A DNA stretch of 64,000 nucleotides. It comes from JANSYL01 sp965229695. GTDB lineage: Bacteria > Pseudomonadota > Alphaproteobacteria > Rhodobacterales > Rhodobacteraceae. Within the stretch, counting starts at the first letter, position 1. Every line of letters begins with the position of its first letter. The stretch is from the NCBI GenBank assembly GCA_965229695.1, contig OZ245921.1:2604001-2668000 (forward strand). The letters run 5' to 3'. The notes beneath the pieces are model-generated. The model worked only from the letters and a program-made list of their open reading frames with translations, did not search any database and was not told the origin of the DNA. This document shows, piece after piece, positions 8,456-16,004 of the stretch. Both the position numbers and the translations under genes were made by a program.

Positions 8456-8842
8456 ATGTCAGTTCACGACGACAACAAGTTCAGTCTCGCCCCGCTCGGA
8501 GCGGCACTTTACGCCGGTGGCGCCGGGCCCGTCCGCGAGGCGCCGATCCGGCATTTTGCGCCCGACGCGCAGATCCGGCTGTGCCACCCGTCCCAGGGGG
8601 TCAACAGATCCGAAGACTTGTGGGCCCGCGTCTATGCCTCCCTGCTCGCCGCGATGCCGGATATGGAGCGGCGCGATTTCATCGTAATGTCAGGTCCGCG
8701 CTGGGGCGCTGGGCAGTCGGGCAACTGGATCGGCCTGGGCGGCAACACCGTCGGCACCCTGATTGCGCCCTACCGGCAGCTCGGCGTTGATGTCTTTGCG
8801 CGGATGGCCGCACTGATCGGGCCCGAAGGGGCCGCGGCATGA
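8456..8842 (+). CDS. Truncated SnoaL-like protein with internal deletion
   Basis: A 128-residue product related to the N-terminal half of the SnoaL protein at 10770: LYAGGAGPVREAPIRHFAPDA, then MPDMERRDFIVMSGP and GNWIGLGGNTVGTLIAPY correspond to FAAWPDLERRDYIVMAGP and NDWVGCGGYYTGTFLNPW. After IAPY the expected block containing IPPTG and the E-x-x-R-F/D-G-x-K-I strand is missing, and the sequence jumps to RQLGVDVFARM, which is the usual end of the domain. About 60 residues appear deleted in frame. Its stop overlaps the next SnoaL gene (ATGA). It is probably non-functional alone, or serves as a partner of the next gene product. Confidence 0.65.
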   Translation: MSVHDDNKFSLAPLGAALYAGGAGPVREAPIRHFAPDAQIRLCHPSQGVNRSEDLWARVYASLLAAMPDMERRDFIVMSGPRWGAGQSGNWIGLGGNTVGTLIAPYRQLGVDVFARMAALIGPEGAAA

Positions 8843-9375
8843 AGGGATCACGCCCGGAACAGGCGGCGCTTAGCCGTGACACCGACCTCAGCAAAACCGA
8901 GGACACGCGCGTCGTCATAGAAGGTATGGTCGATGGTCTCAATGACCACCGCATCGACGATATCGGGCAGTTCTTTGCCGACGGATTTCGCTGGATGGGC
9001 AATCAGGGCTGCGGTACCAAGATCGGTCTGACCGAGTTCCAGAATAACTGGCAGCGCCCGTTCCAGGCTGCGTTTTCTGACAAGGTCTGCATCGACGAGG
9101 CCCGGCTTTACATGGGCGAATGGGCTGCCGCCTTTGGGCGTCAAGAGGCCACGCATTCCGGCGAGTTCATGGGGGTGGCACCGACCGGCAGGCGGGTCGA
9201 GATCCGCTACATGGACTTCTGGAAGGTCGAGGATGGCAAGATCACCGACAACTGGGTGATGGTCGATTTCCCGCACGTGTTGGCGCAACTTGGCGTCGAC
9301 GTGTTCGATGGCCACGGTTGGGAAGCATTCGACCGGGGCGACCGCGTGGCGCCCCGGCCCGAACCGCAAGGGTGA
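8839..9375 (+). CDS. SnoaL-like polyketide cyclase/ester cyclase family
   Basis: A 178-residue single-domain NTF2-fold protein. It has the segments VVIEGMVDGLNDHRIDDIG, FFADGFRWMGNQGCGTKIG, GEFMGVAPTGRRVEIRYMDF and WKVEDGKITDNWVMVDFPHVLAQLGVDVF, the full set of strands expected for SnoaL-like proteins, in contrast to the shortened preceding gene. The G-V-A-P-T-G-R/K-x-V/I segment lines the active-site cone in characterised cyclases. Cytoplasmic; reaction unknown. It lies inside the importer operon and ends 4 bp before the HisD-family gene. Confidence 0.85.
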   Translation: MKGSRPEQAALSRDTDLSKTEDTRVVIEGMVDGLNDHRIDDIGQFFADGFRWMGNQGCGTKIGLTEFQNNWQRPFQAAFSDKVCIDEARLYMGEWAAAFGRQEATHSGEFMGVAPTGRRVEIRYMDFWKVEDGKITDNWVMVDFPHVLAQLGVDVFDGHGWEAFDRGDRVAPRPEPQG

Positions 9376-9379
9376 GGAC

Positions 9380-10708
9380 ATGGCAATCGAATACCTGAAA
9401 CGGGGCAAACCCGAAGCTGCACGCGCCGAAGATGACGCCAAGGTCCGCGCCGTCGTCGAGGTGACGCTGGCCGACATCGAAACCCGCGGCGATGCCGCGG
9501 TGCGCGAGCTGAGCCAGAAGTTCGACAATTACGCCCCTGACCATTTTCGCCTGACCGAAAGCCAGATCGAGGCTGCGATGCAGAAGGTTTCGGTCCGCGA
9601 CATGGCCGACATCCGGTTCGCGCAGGACCAGATCCGGGGCTTTGCCGAGGCGCAGCGCGCCTCGATGACCGATATCGAGGTGGAAACTATGCCCGGCGTG
9701 ATCCTCGGCCACCGTAACATCCCAGTGCAATCGGTCGGCTGTTACGTGCCCGGCGGCAAGTTCCCGATGGTGGCCAGCGCGCATATGTCGGTGCTAACCG
9801 CCAGCGTCGCCGGTGTGCCGCGCATCGTGGCGTCAGCCCCGCCGGTCGATGGCGGCCCGCACCCGGCGATCGTGGCTGCCATGCACATGGGCGGCGCACA
9901 TGAGATCTACGTTCTGGGCGGCATCCAGGCCGTCGGCGCCATGGCGATCGGGACCGAGACGATTGATCCGGTGCATATGCTGGTCGGCCCCGGCAACGCC
10001 TTTGTGGCCGAGGCCAAGCGCCAGCTTTTCGGTCGCGTCGGCATCGACCTGTTCGCGGGGCCCACCGAAACCATGGTGATCGCCGACGACACCGTCGATT
10101 CCGAGCTTTGCGCGACCGACCTGCTCGGCCAGGCCGAGCATGGCTACAATTCGCCCGCCTGCATGATTACCAACTCTCGCAAGCTGGCCGAGGCCACGCT
10201 GGCCGAGATCGACCGGTTACTGGGCATGCTGCCGACCGTAGAAACCGCGTCGGCCAGCTGGCGCGACTATGGCGACATGGTCCTCTGCGACAGCCATGAC
10301 GAGATGCTCGCCGTGGCCAATGACATGGCTTATGAGCATGTGCAGATCATGACCGACCGCGATGATTGGTATCTTGAGAAAATGCACGGCTACGGGGCGT
10401 TGTTCCTTGGCCCACGCACCAACGTCGCCAACGGAGACAAGGTGATCGGCACCAATCATACGCTGCCTACGAAGAAGGCTGGGCGCTATACTGGCGGGCT
10501 CTGGGTGGGCAAGTTCCTCAAGACCCATTCCTACCAGAAGGTCACCACCGACGAGGCCGCGGCCCTGATCGGCGAATACGGATCACGGCTGTGCATGCTG
10601 GAGGGTTTCGTTGGCCACGCCGAACAATGCAACGTCCGCGTCCGCCGCTATGGCGGTGTGAACGTGCCTTATGGCGAAGGGGCCCCGTACCGCGCAGCCT
10701 CCGAATGA
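9380..10708 (+). CDS. HisD-family dehydrogenase, possibly HpsN-like
   Basis: A 442-residue member of the histidinol dehydrogenase family: NAD- and zinc-dependent oxidation of an alcohol to an acid in two steps. Visible are GCYVPGGKFPMVASAHM, the GPGNAFVAEAKRQLFG and DLFAGPTETMVIAD blocks, the zinc-site region DLLGQAEHGYNSPA (glutamine and histidine ligands expected), and ANGDKVIGTNHTLPT. ATG 9380 follows GTGAGG. No other histidine-biosynthesis gene is nearby and the gene sits between SnoaL genes in a catabolic operon, so I read it as a catabolic paralogue. Sulfopropanediol 3-dehydrogenase (HpsN) is the best-known such branch. Exact substrate is inference. Confidence 0.85.
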   Translation: MAIEYLKRGKPEAARAEDDAKVRAVVEVTLADIETRGDAAVRELSQKFDNYAPDHFRLTESQIEAAMQKVSVRDMADIRFAQDQIRGFAEAQRASMTDIEVETMPGVILGHRNIPVQSVGCYVPGGKFPMVASAHMSVLTASVAGVPRIVASAPPVDGGPHPAIVAAMHMGGAHEIYVLGGIQAVGAMAIGTETIDPVHMLVGPGNAFVAEAKRQLFGRVGIDLFAGPTETMVIADDTVDSELCATDLLGQAEHGYNSPACMITNSRKLAEATLAEIDRLLGMLPTVETASASWRDYGDMVLCDSHDEMLAVANDMAYEHVQIMTDRDDWYLEKMHGYGALFLGPRTNVANGDKVIGTNHTLPTKKAGRYTGGLWVGKFLKTHSYQKVTTDEAAALIGEYGSRLCMLEGFVGHAEQCNVRVRRYGGVNVPYGEGAPYRAASE

Positions 10709-10769
10709 CATAGGGCGAGGGGGCGGGCGCCGCAGGGCCGCGCCTCCGCGCCCAAGACACAGGTGTGAG

Positions 10770-11819
10770 ATGACTGATACCCAAACCACCCAAAAGGCGC
10801 TGATTACCCCCTTGCGTGCTGCCCAATACGATTTCTCGGAGGCGGGCGTGCGCAGCAGCCTCGCCGAGATCGCCCCGAAGGCGCTGTTTCGCCATTGCAG
10901 TCCATTTGGCGACCTGTCTGGGCCTGATGCTTTCTATGAGGCCGCCTACGCTCCGCTCTTCGCCGCCTGGCCCGACCTCGAGCGGCGCGATTACATCGTC
11001 ATGGCCGGACCCGATGAACACGGAAACGACTGGGTCGGCTGCGGCGGATACTATACCGGGACGTTTCTGAACCCCTGGCTAGACATCCCGCCCACCGGTC
11101 ATCAGGTCACCATGAGATTTCACGAGTTCTACCGCTTCGATGGCGACAAGGTCGTGGAATTTCAGGCGCTATGGGACATCCCCGAGGTGATGATGCAGGC
11201 CGACGCGTGGCCCTTGGCCCCGCCGCTGGGGCGGGAGTGGCATATCCCGGGCCCGGCGACCCATGACGGTCTGGTGCCCGGCCCATATGACGCCCCGGCC
11301 AGCACCGCGACCCGCCAGCACATTGTCGACATGCTCGCCCATCTCAAGAAGCATCCGTCAGAAGGGGGTCCGGAGGTCATGGAGATGGAGCGGTTCTGGC
11401 ACCCGCGGATGAACTGGTACGGCCCGTCGGGGATAGGTACGGGGCGCGGCATCAAGGGGTTCCGGGACTGGCACCAGATTCCGTTCCTGGCCGGGATGCC
11501 CGATCGGGGTCAGTATCTCGACGAGATCACCTACCACTTCTTCGGGGACAGGAACTACGCAGCGGTGACCGGTTGGCCGAACATGGTCCAGACGATCTCC
11601 CAACCGGGGTGGCTTGGGATCGCGCCGACGGGAAAGAAGATCACGATGCGCAGCCTGGACTTCTGGCGGCTCGAGAACGGCCTGATCCGCGAGAACTGGG
11701 TGTTGGTAGACATGCTCGACATGTACGACCAGATCGGTGTGCGCCCGTTCGAGCGACTACGCGAATTCAACAAGGCGCGGGTCGGCTTTGACCCCGACAC
11801 TGGAAGGGCTCTGGCATGA
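10770..11819 (+). CDS. Double SnoaL-like (NTF2-fold) protein
   Basis: A 349-residue protein with two SnoaL-like halves, paralogous to the product of the divergent gene at 2912-3916. Half one (about residues 15-165) contains ERRDYIVMAGP, DIPPTGHQVTMRFHEFYRF and QALWDIPEVMMQADAWP; half two (about 205-335) contains MNWYGPSGIGTGRGIKGF, GIAPTGKKITMRSLDFWRL and ENWVLVDMLDMYDQIG. ATG 10770 is chosen because it begins the homologous part; the upstream frame is low-complexity Arg/Pro. It overlaps the following SDR by 4 bp. Likely a lyase/cyclase acting on the imported substrate or an intermediate; this is inference. Confidence 0.85.
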   Translation: MTDTQTTQKALITPLRAAQYDFSEAGVRSSLAEIAPKALFRHCSPFGDLSGPDAFYEAAYAPLFAAWPDLERRDYIVMAGPDEHGNDWVGCGGYYTGTFLNPWLDIPPTGHQVTMRFHEFYRFDGDKVVEFQALWDIPEVMMQADAWPLAPPLGREWHIPGPATHDGLVPGPYDAPASTATRQHIVDMLAHLKKHPSEGGPEVMEMERFWHPRMNWYGPSGIGTGRGIKGFRDWHQIPFLAGMPDRGQYLDEITYHFFGDRNYAAVTGWPNMVQTISQPGWLGIAPTGKKITMRSLDFWRLENGLIRENWVLVDMLDMYDQIGVRPFERLREFNKARVGFDPDTGRALA

Positions 11820-12445
11820 GCCTGCCCCGTGCGCCCTCGTTTCGGTTCGATGGCAAATTTGCACTGGTTGCCGACGCCTCCTCCGGTGTCGGCCTGGCGT
11901 GCGCCGTAGCCCAGGCCGAGGCTGGCGCCCATGTTGTCGTGGCCGCGCGGTCGGATGACGCGCTGGTCAACTCTGCCCGGCTGGCGCGGCACACTCCCGC
12001 GCTCGACACGGTCGAGGCCGATTTCGGGGCAGTTGCGGACTTGAACGTCAGGGGTGCCTATTTCCTGACTCAGGCAGTGGCCAAGGACCCGGCCGCCGGA
12101 AGGCCGGGGTCGCTGATCAACATTTCCAGCCAGATGGACCATGTGGGCGGGGTCGACCGCGCGGTCTATTCCTCCATTAAGCACTCGGTGGAAGGCTTTA
12201 CCAAGGCAATGGCGACCGAGTTGAGACCGATGGGCATCCAGGTGAACCCGCTCTGCCCAACCTTCATCCTGGCAACCCTGACCAAACCAACCTTCGACAA
12301 CCCCGAGCGCGCGGCTCGGATCAAGGAAGATTTCAAGCCCGGCCGCCGCGGAGAGATCGAAGACATAATGGGCGCGGTTGTCTTTCTCGCATACGAGGCG
12401 AGCGCTTTGGTGACCGGGTCGGCGCTCATGGTCGACGGGGGTTAG
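11816..12445 (+). CDS. Shortened SDR-family protein, likely inactive
   Basis: A 209-residue member of the short-chain dehydrogenase/reductase family, about 40-50 residues shorter than usual. The nucleotide-binding motif reads VADASSGVG instead of the normal TGxxxGxG, so the Thr and first Gly are changed. The sequence passes directly from EADFGAV to ADLNVRGAYFLTQ, so the D-x-L-V-N-N-A-G block between strands 3 and 4 is absent. The catalytic Tyr and Lys remain in YSSIKHSVEGFTKA, and the C-terminal VTGSALMVDGG is intact. The frame is open, so this looks like an in-frame deletion in a decaying gene. It overlaps the SnoaL gene (ATGA). Confidence 0.75.
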   Translation: MSLPRAPSFRFDGKFALVADASSGVGLACAVAQAEAGAHVVVAARSDDALVNSARLARHTPALDTVEADFGAVADLNVRGAYFLTQAVAKDPAAGRPGSLINISSQMDHVGGVDRAVYSSIKHSVEGFTKAMATELRPMGIQVNPLCPTFILATLTKPTFDNPERAARIKEDFKPGRRGEIEDIMGAVVFLAYEASALVTGSALMVDGG

Positions 12446-12456
12446 ACGGTGGATTG

Positions 12457-13467
12457 ATGGCGCAGGCAAAGGTCACATCGGCAGAAGTCGCGGAACGTGC
12501 CGGCGTCAGCAAGTCGGCGGTCTCACGCGTCTTCACCCCGGGGGCCTCGGCATCGGCTCGGACGGTCGAGAAGGTGCGTAAGGCAGCGGCCGAATTGGGA
12601 TACCGCCCGAACATCCTCGCCCGCGCCATGGTATCGGGAAAAAGCCGGATGATCGGGCTCGTTGTGGCCTACCTGGACAACCAGTTCTATCCGGATGTGC
12701 TGGAGAAGCTTTCGAACGCGCTCCAGGAAAAGGGGTACCACGTTCTCGTCTTCATGGCGTCCCAGACTGATGAGAATATAGAGAACGTGGTTGAAGAGCT
12801 ACTGGATTACCAGGTTGACGGGATCATCGCCGCCTCGGTCGCGTTGTCGTCCGATCTGTCGGCGCGCTGTCGGGCCGCGAGCGTTCCGATGGTGCTGTTC
12901 AATCGGACGCAGGACGACATGCACATGTCAGCGGTCACGTCCGACAATGTGACGGGCGGTCGCAAGGTTGCCGAGTTTCTGCTGGCTGGCAGACACCAGA
13001 AGATCTCCTACATTGCCGGATGGGAGGGGACCTCGACCCAACGTGACCGCGAGGCAGGGTTCGTGGCGGGACTTTCGGCAGCGGGGCGGTCGCTGCATTC
13101 GCGTGCGGTTGGCAATTTCCGCATGGACGAGGCGCGAGAGGCGACCTTGCGCTTGGTCGGCCGGGATCCACCCGATGCCATTTTCGTGGCCAACGATCAC
13201 ATGGCATTGTCGGTGATCGACACCCTGCGTCACGAGTTAGGGATCGCAGTGCCAGGCCAGATCTCGGTGGTCGGGTACGACGACGTACCCGCAGCTAGCT
13301 GGCCCGCATATGACATCACGACCGTGCGGCAGCCCGCAAACCGTATGGTGGCCGAAACCGTGGATATCTTGTTGTCGAAAATCGAAGACGCCGAAGCCCC
13401 GGGCCGCAGGGTGGAAATTGACGGGCCATTGATTCTCCGCAGTTCGGCCCGGATACCACAAGGATGA
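12457..13467 (+). CDS. LacI-family transcriptional regulator
   Basis: A 336-residue regulator with an N-terminal HTH (TSAEVAERAGVSKSAVSRVF, residues about 5-25), the hinge helix P-N-I-L-A-R-A-M and a periplasmic-binding-protein-like sensor domain (MIGLVVAYLDNQFYPDVLEK, VVGYDDVPAASW). Several members bind sugars or other small polar ligands and dissociate from palindromes with a central CG. Two such palindromes lie 8.5 kb upstream in the divergent importer promoter. The gene is inside the operon it probably controls, an autoregulatory arrangement. A TTG three bases upstream is an alternative start. Confidence 0.93.
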   Translation: MAQAKVTSAEVAERAGVSKSAVSRVFTPGASASARTVEKVRKAAAELGYRPNILARAMVSGKSRMIGLVVAYLDNQFYPDVLEKLSNALQEKGYHVLVFMASQTDENIENVVEELLDYQVDGIIAASVALSSDLSARCRAASVPMVLFNRTQDDMHMSAVTSDNVTGGRKVAEFLLAGRHQKISYIAGWEGTSTQRDREAGFVAGLSAAGRSLHSRAVGNFRMDEAREATLRLVGRDPPDAIFVANDHMALSVIDTLRHELGIAVPGQISVVGYDDVPAASWPAYDITTVRQPANRMVAETVDILLSKIEDAEAPGRRVEIDGPLILRSSARIPQG

Positions 13468-14465
13468 AAGACAAGATGAAGGGATTTGACCAAAAATTCA
13501 GAGACTTGCCAGATTACATCATCGGGATCACAAAGGAAATCTGGGAAGATCGCGGCATCGCCACGCTGCATGACTATTACGCACCCGATATCGTGGTGCG
13601 GTCGCCGGCTTCGGTCGTAGTCGGAAATGAAGGCGTGATTGCGGCGACCATGGCCACGTTGGCGGAGTTCCCCGACCGGACCCTGTTTGGGGAGGATGTG
13701 ATTTGGTCCGGAACCCCGGAAGACGGCGTGCTGAGTTCGCACCGGCTGCATTCTACCGCCACCCATTCCAATTGGGGCGTTTACGGTGCGCCCACCGGGA
13801 CCAAGCTACACTACCGGATCATTGCCGACTGCCACGCGATCAACAATCAGATCAATGATGAATGGCTGATCCGAGATCAGGGCGCGATCGTGCGGCAATT
13901 GGGTCGGGACCCCAGGGAATATGCCCGCGACCTCATCGGGCGCGAGGGAGGGCCTGAAAACTGCGTCCGGCCCTACACCCCGGCCAATGACGTCCGGGGC
14001 CCTTATACGGGCAAGGGGAATGACAGTGAGTGGGGCGCACTCTATGCCGACATCCTGAGCCGGATCATGAACGCGGATTTCACGGCGATCCCGGCGGCTT
14101 ACGACAGGGCCGCGCAGCTTGAATATCCGGGCGGCGTTCAAGCCCTGTCTTTCGACGGCGCCGACCAATTCTGGATGGGGCTGCGAGCGTCGTTCCCGAA
14201 TGCGGAGTTCCGGATACAACATGTGATCGGCCGGGATGATCCGATGATGCCGCCCCGAGCAGCCCTGCGCTGGACCCTGCACGGCAAGCACGACGGTTGG
14301 GGCGCCTATGGCTCCCCGACGGGGGCGGAGGTGTTTATCCTGGGGGCTTCGCATGCCGAGTTCGGCGCACTGGTGGCCGGCGAACCCAAGCTGCGCCGGG
14401 AATGGACGCTATTCGATGAAACCGCGATCTGGAAACAGGTCCTGCTGCAAACCGGGGAGGTGTGA
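13464..14465 (+). CDS. SnoaL/NTF2-fold double-domain protein
   Basis: A 333-residue protein with two NTF2-like halves more divergent than the others: half one with YYAPDIVVRSPASVVVGNEGV and GVYGAPTGTKLHYRIIADCHA; half two with GADQFWMGLRASFPNAEFRIQ, ALRWTLHGKHDGWGAYGSPT and REWTLFDETAIWKQVLLQTG. The twin GxYGxPTG motifs mark equivalent strands. Its ATG overlaps the lacI stop (ATGA), so it is translationally coupled to the regulator. Probably an enzyme or ligand-binding protein of the same pathway; function unknown. Confidence 0.75.
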   Translation: MKDKMKGFDQKFRDLPDYIIGITKEIWEDRGIATLHDYYAPDIVVRSPASVVVGNEGVIAATMATLAEFPDRTLFGEDVIWSGTPEDGVLSSHRLHSTATHSNWGVYGAPTGTKLHYRIIADCHAINNQINDEWLIRDQGAIVRQLGRDPREYARDLIGREGGPENCVRPYTPANDVRGPYTGKGNDSEWGALYADILSRIMNADFTAIPAAYDRAAQLEYPGGVQALSFDGADQFWMGLRASFPNAEFRIQHVIGRDDPMMPPRAALRWTLHGKHDGWGAYGSPTGAEVFILGASHAEFGALVAGEPKLRREWTLFDETAIWKQVLLQTGEV

Positions 14466-14507
14466 TTGGTCGGCTGCCGATCATATCGCGGCCTGCATGG
14501 CGGCCTA

Positions 14508-14546
14508 GCGGAAACCGAAGCGATGCATCGCTTTCAAGTGTTCCGC
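14508..14546. repeat. Nested inverted repeats in intergenic gap
   Basis: An outer pair GCGGAA (14508-14513) / TTCCGC (14541-14546) encloses a perfect 16-bp palindrome AAGCGATGCATCGCTT (14518-14533). It lies in the 176-bp gap before the bicupin gene. It could be an mRNA hairpin ending the operon or an operator for the bicupin; no T-run follows. Confidence 0.6.
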
Positions 14547-14641
14547 CAATCGCGGCGATCGTGGCGGGTGAACCTGCACCCACCCGGGCAGGGGGGTGAA
14601 GGCCCATCCCCTCTAACGCAGCTTCGACAAGGAATGACCAT

Positions 14642-15610
14642 ATGACCCCTGCAGACATGGAAGACCGGATCGTCCGCTATGGCGACCTCAAGCCTTGCAA
14701 GACCGCCTTCATCGACGCCCATACGCCGGGCAGCGATCAGAAGGAGAATTTCACTATCATCGGCGGCGGCGTGTCCGAGAGCCCCGATCAGCACGTGCAC
14801 ATAACCCTGCCGCATGGCTTCAACATCGGGGCAGCGGGCCAACCGCCCAAGTGCCGCAACAGTCTGCATGACCATCGCACCGCTGAGGTTTTTTTCGTCC
14901 TGTCCGGTCGCTGGCGGTTCTTCTGGGGCCGGTGGGGTACGGCGGGCGAGGTCGTTCTGGAGCGCGGCGATATCTTCAACATCCCCACGGGCGTTTTCCG
15001 GGGCTTTGAAAACATCGGCACCGACTACGGCATGATCATGGCGATCCTCGGTGGCGATGATGCAGGGGGCGGTGTCATGTGGGCCCCGCAGGTGATCGAA
15101 GAGGCGGCCGATCACGGGCTGGTGCTGGCTGAAACCGGCAAGCTCTATGACACCAAGAAGGGCGAAACGCTGCCGGGCGGTGTTGGTCCCATGCCGCTTT
15201 TGTCCGAGGCCGAACTGGCAAAGCGCGGCGAGCCATCGACCGCCGAGGTTCTTCCCAACCATGTCGCTCGCTACTGGGATCTGGTGGCGCTGGCCGACAA
15301 GGCCGCTGTCACGGTGATCGGTGAAACCGGGGTGCTGCGCGACAAGCCCGGCTTCGAGGTGTCGCTCATAACACGCGCCTCGGGCGCCTCGGCCCGCCAC
15401 GGCAACGCCAAACCCACTGTCTTGATGCCGGTGACAGGTCATTGGCGTGTGGAATGGGAAGGCGGCAGCGCGACATTGGCGCCGGGTGACACGATGTCGG
15501 TGCCTGAGAACCTGCCGCATAGTGTGGTGCCATCAATGACGGGTGAGGCCGCGCTCTATCATATCGTTGCAACCGACGATCCCGCTGGGCCGACCTGGAC
15601 TGACACCTGA
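14642..15610 (+). CDS. Bicupin protein
   Basis: A 322-residue protein with two cupin barrels. Cupin 1 (about residues 55-140) has H-D-H in LHDHRTAEVFFVLSGRWRFFWG, with the later GDIFNIPTGVFRGFENIG strand; cupin 2 (about 235-315) has VLMPVTGHWRVEWEGG and GDTMSVPENLPHSV. Cupin 1 resembles the single-cupin protein at 59636-60169 (GVYRGFRNIGEDHAMLMAIIG), linking the two catabolic regions. ATG 14642 follows AAGGAATGACCAT. Metal-dependent dioxygenase, isomerase or ligand-binding roles are possible; nothing narrows it further. Confidence 0.8.
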   Translation: MTPADMEDRIVRYGDLKPCKTAFIDAHTPGSDQKENFTIIGGGVSESPDQHVHITLPHGFNIGAAGQPPKCRNSLHDHRTAEVFFVLSGRWRFFWGRWGTAGEVVLERGDIFNIPTGVFRGFENIGTDYGMIMAILGGDDAGGGVMWAPQVIEEAADHGLVLAETGKLYDTKKGETLPGGVGPMPLLSEAELAKRGEPSTAEVLPNHVARYWDLVALADKAAVTVIGETGVLRDKPGFEVSLITRASGASARHGNAKPTVLMPVTGHWRVEWEGGSATLAPGDTMSVPENLPHSVVPSMTGEAALYHIVATDDPAGPTWTDT

Positions 15611-15613
15611 CAC

Positions 15614-15718
15614 TTGACGACCCATGTGGGCAGTCTGCCACGCAAGCAGGACGTGGTCTTCATCTTCGCCCGAGAGCGCGAACAGCCCCACGAAGTTGTC
15701 GAAACGCGCTATATGTAG
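15614..15718 (+). pseudogene. N-terminal remnant of MetE-like gene
   Basis: The frame encodes LTTHVGSLPRKQDVVFIFAR, then ERE and a short tail before a TAG at 15716. T-T-H/T-V-G-S-L-P-R is the conserved opening of the cobalamin-independent methionine synthase II (UROD/MetE-like) family. No methionine or start codon leads it and it ends after about 34 residues. A short open segment in another frame up to the TAA at about 15805 might be the other end of the same gene, but that is weak. It is a deletion remnant at the edge of the catabolic island. Confidence 0.65.
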
Positions 15719-15814
15719 CGTCGAGCTTGGCCACGTGGAACTCCACTACTAAGCTAGAAGTCGTGAAGCAATCAACCGACACGGTTGCAGCGCTCTTCAG
15801 CAAGTAAAACGGTG

Positions 15815-15842
15815 AGGCGGGGTAGTGCCATTGGCCCCGCCT
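15815..15842. terminator. Hairpin between convergent units
   Basis: AGGCGGGG (15815-15822) pairs perfectly with CCCCGCCT (15835-15842) across a 12-nt loop. It lies in the 394-bp gap between the plus-strand bicupin and the minus-strand sensor kinase. There is no T-run, so termination is plausible but unproven. Confidence 0.4.
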
Positions 15843-16004
15843 ACGTGCCTAACAAACGGACTCTTGTTGCAATGCGGGCAACTTGGGAGTCTTAGGGTTC
15901 AAACCGGGCGATAGCTGCAGCTTGACCTCGAAGTCCGCTTTGTGGCGCTGCAATGCCGCATCAGGTCTACGTGGCCAATGTCAGCTATGGGCCGATTCCG
16001 GAAA

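Noticed and set aside
9380..10708. HisD-family gene considered as histidine biosynthesis hisD
   Set aside because: No his genes nearby; it is embedded between SnoaL genes of a LacI-linked catabolic operon.
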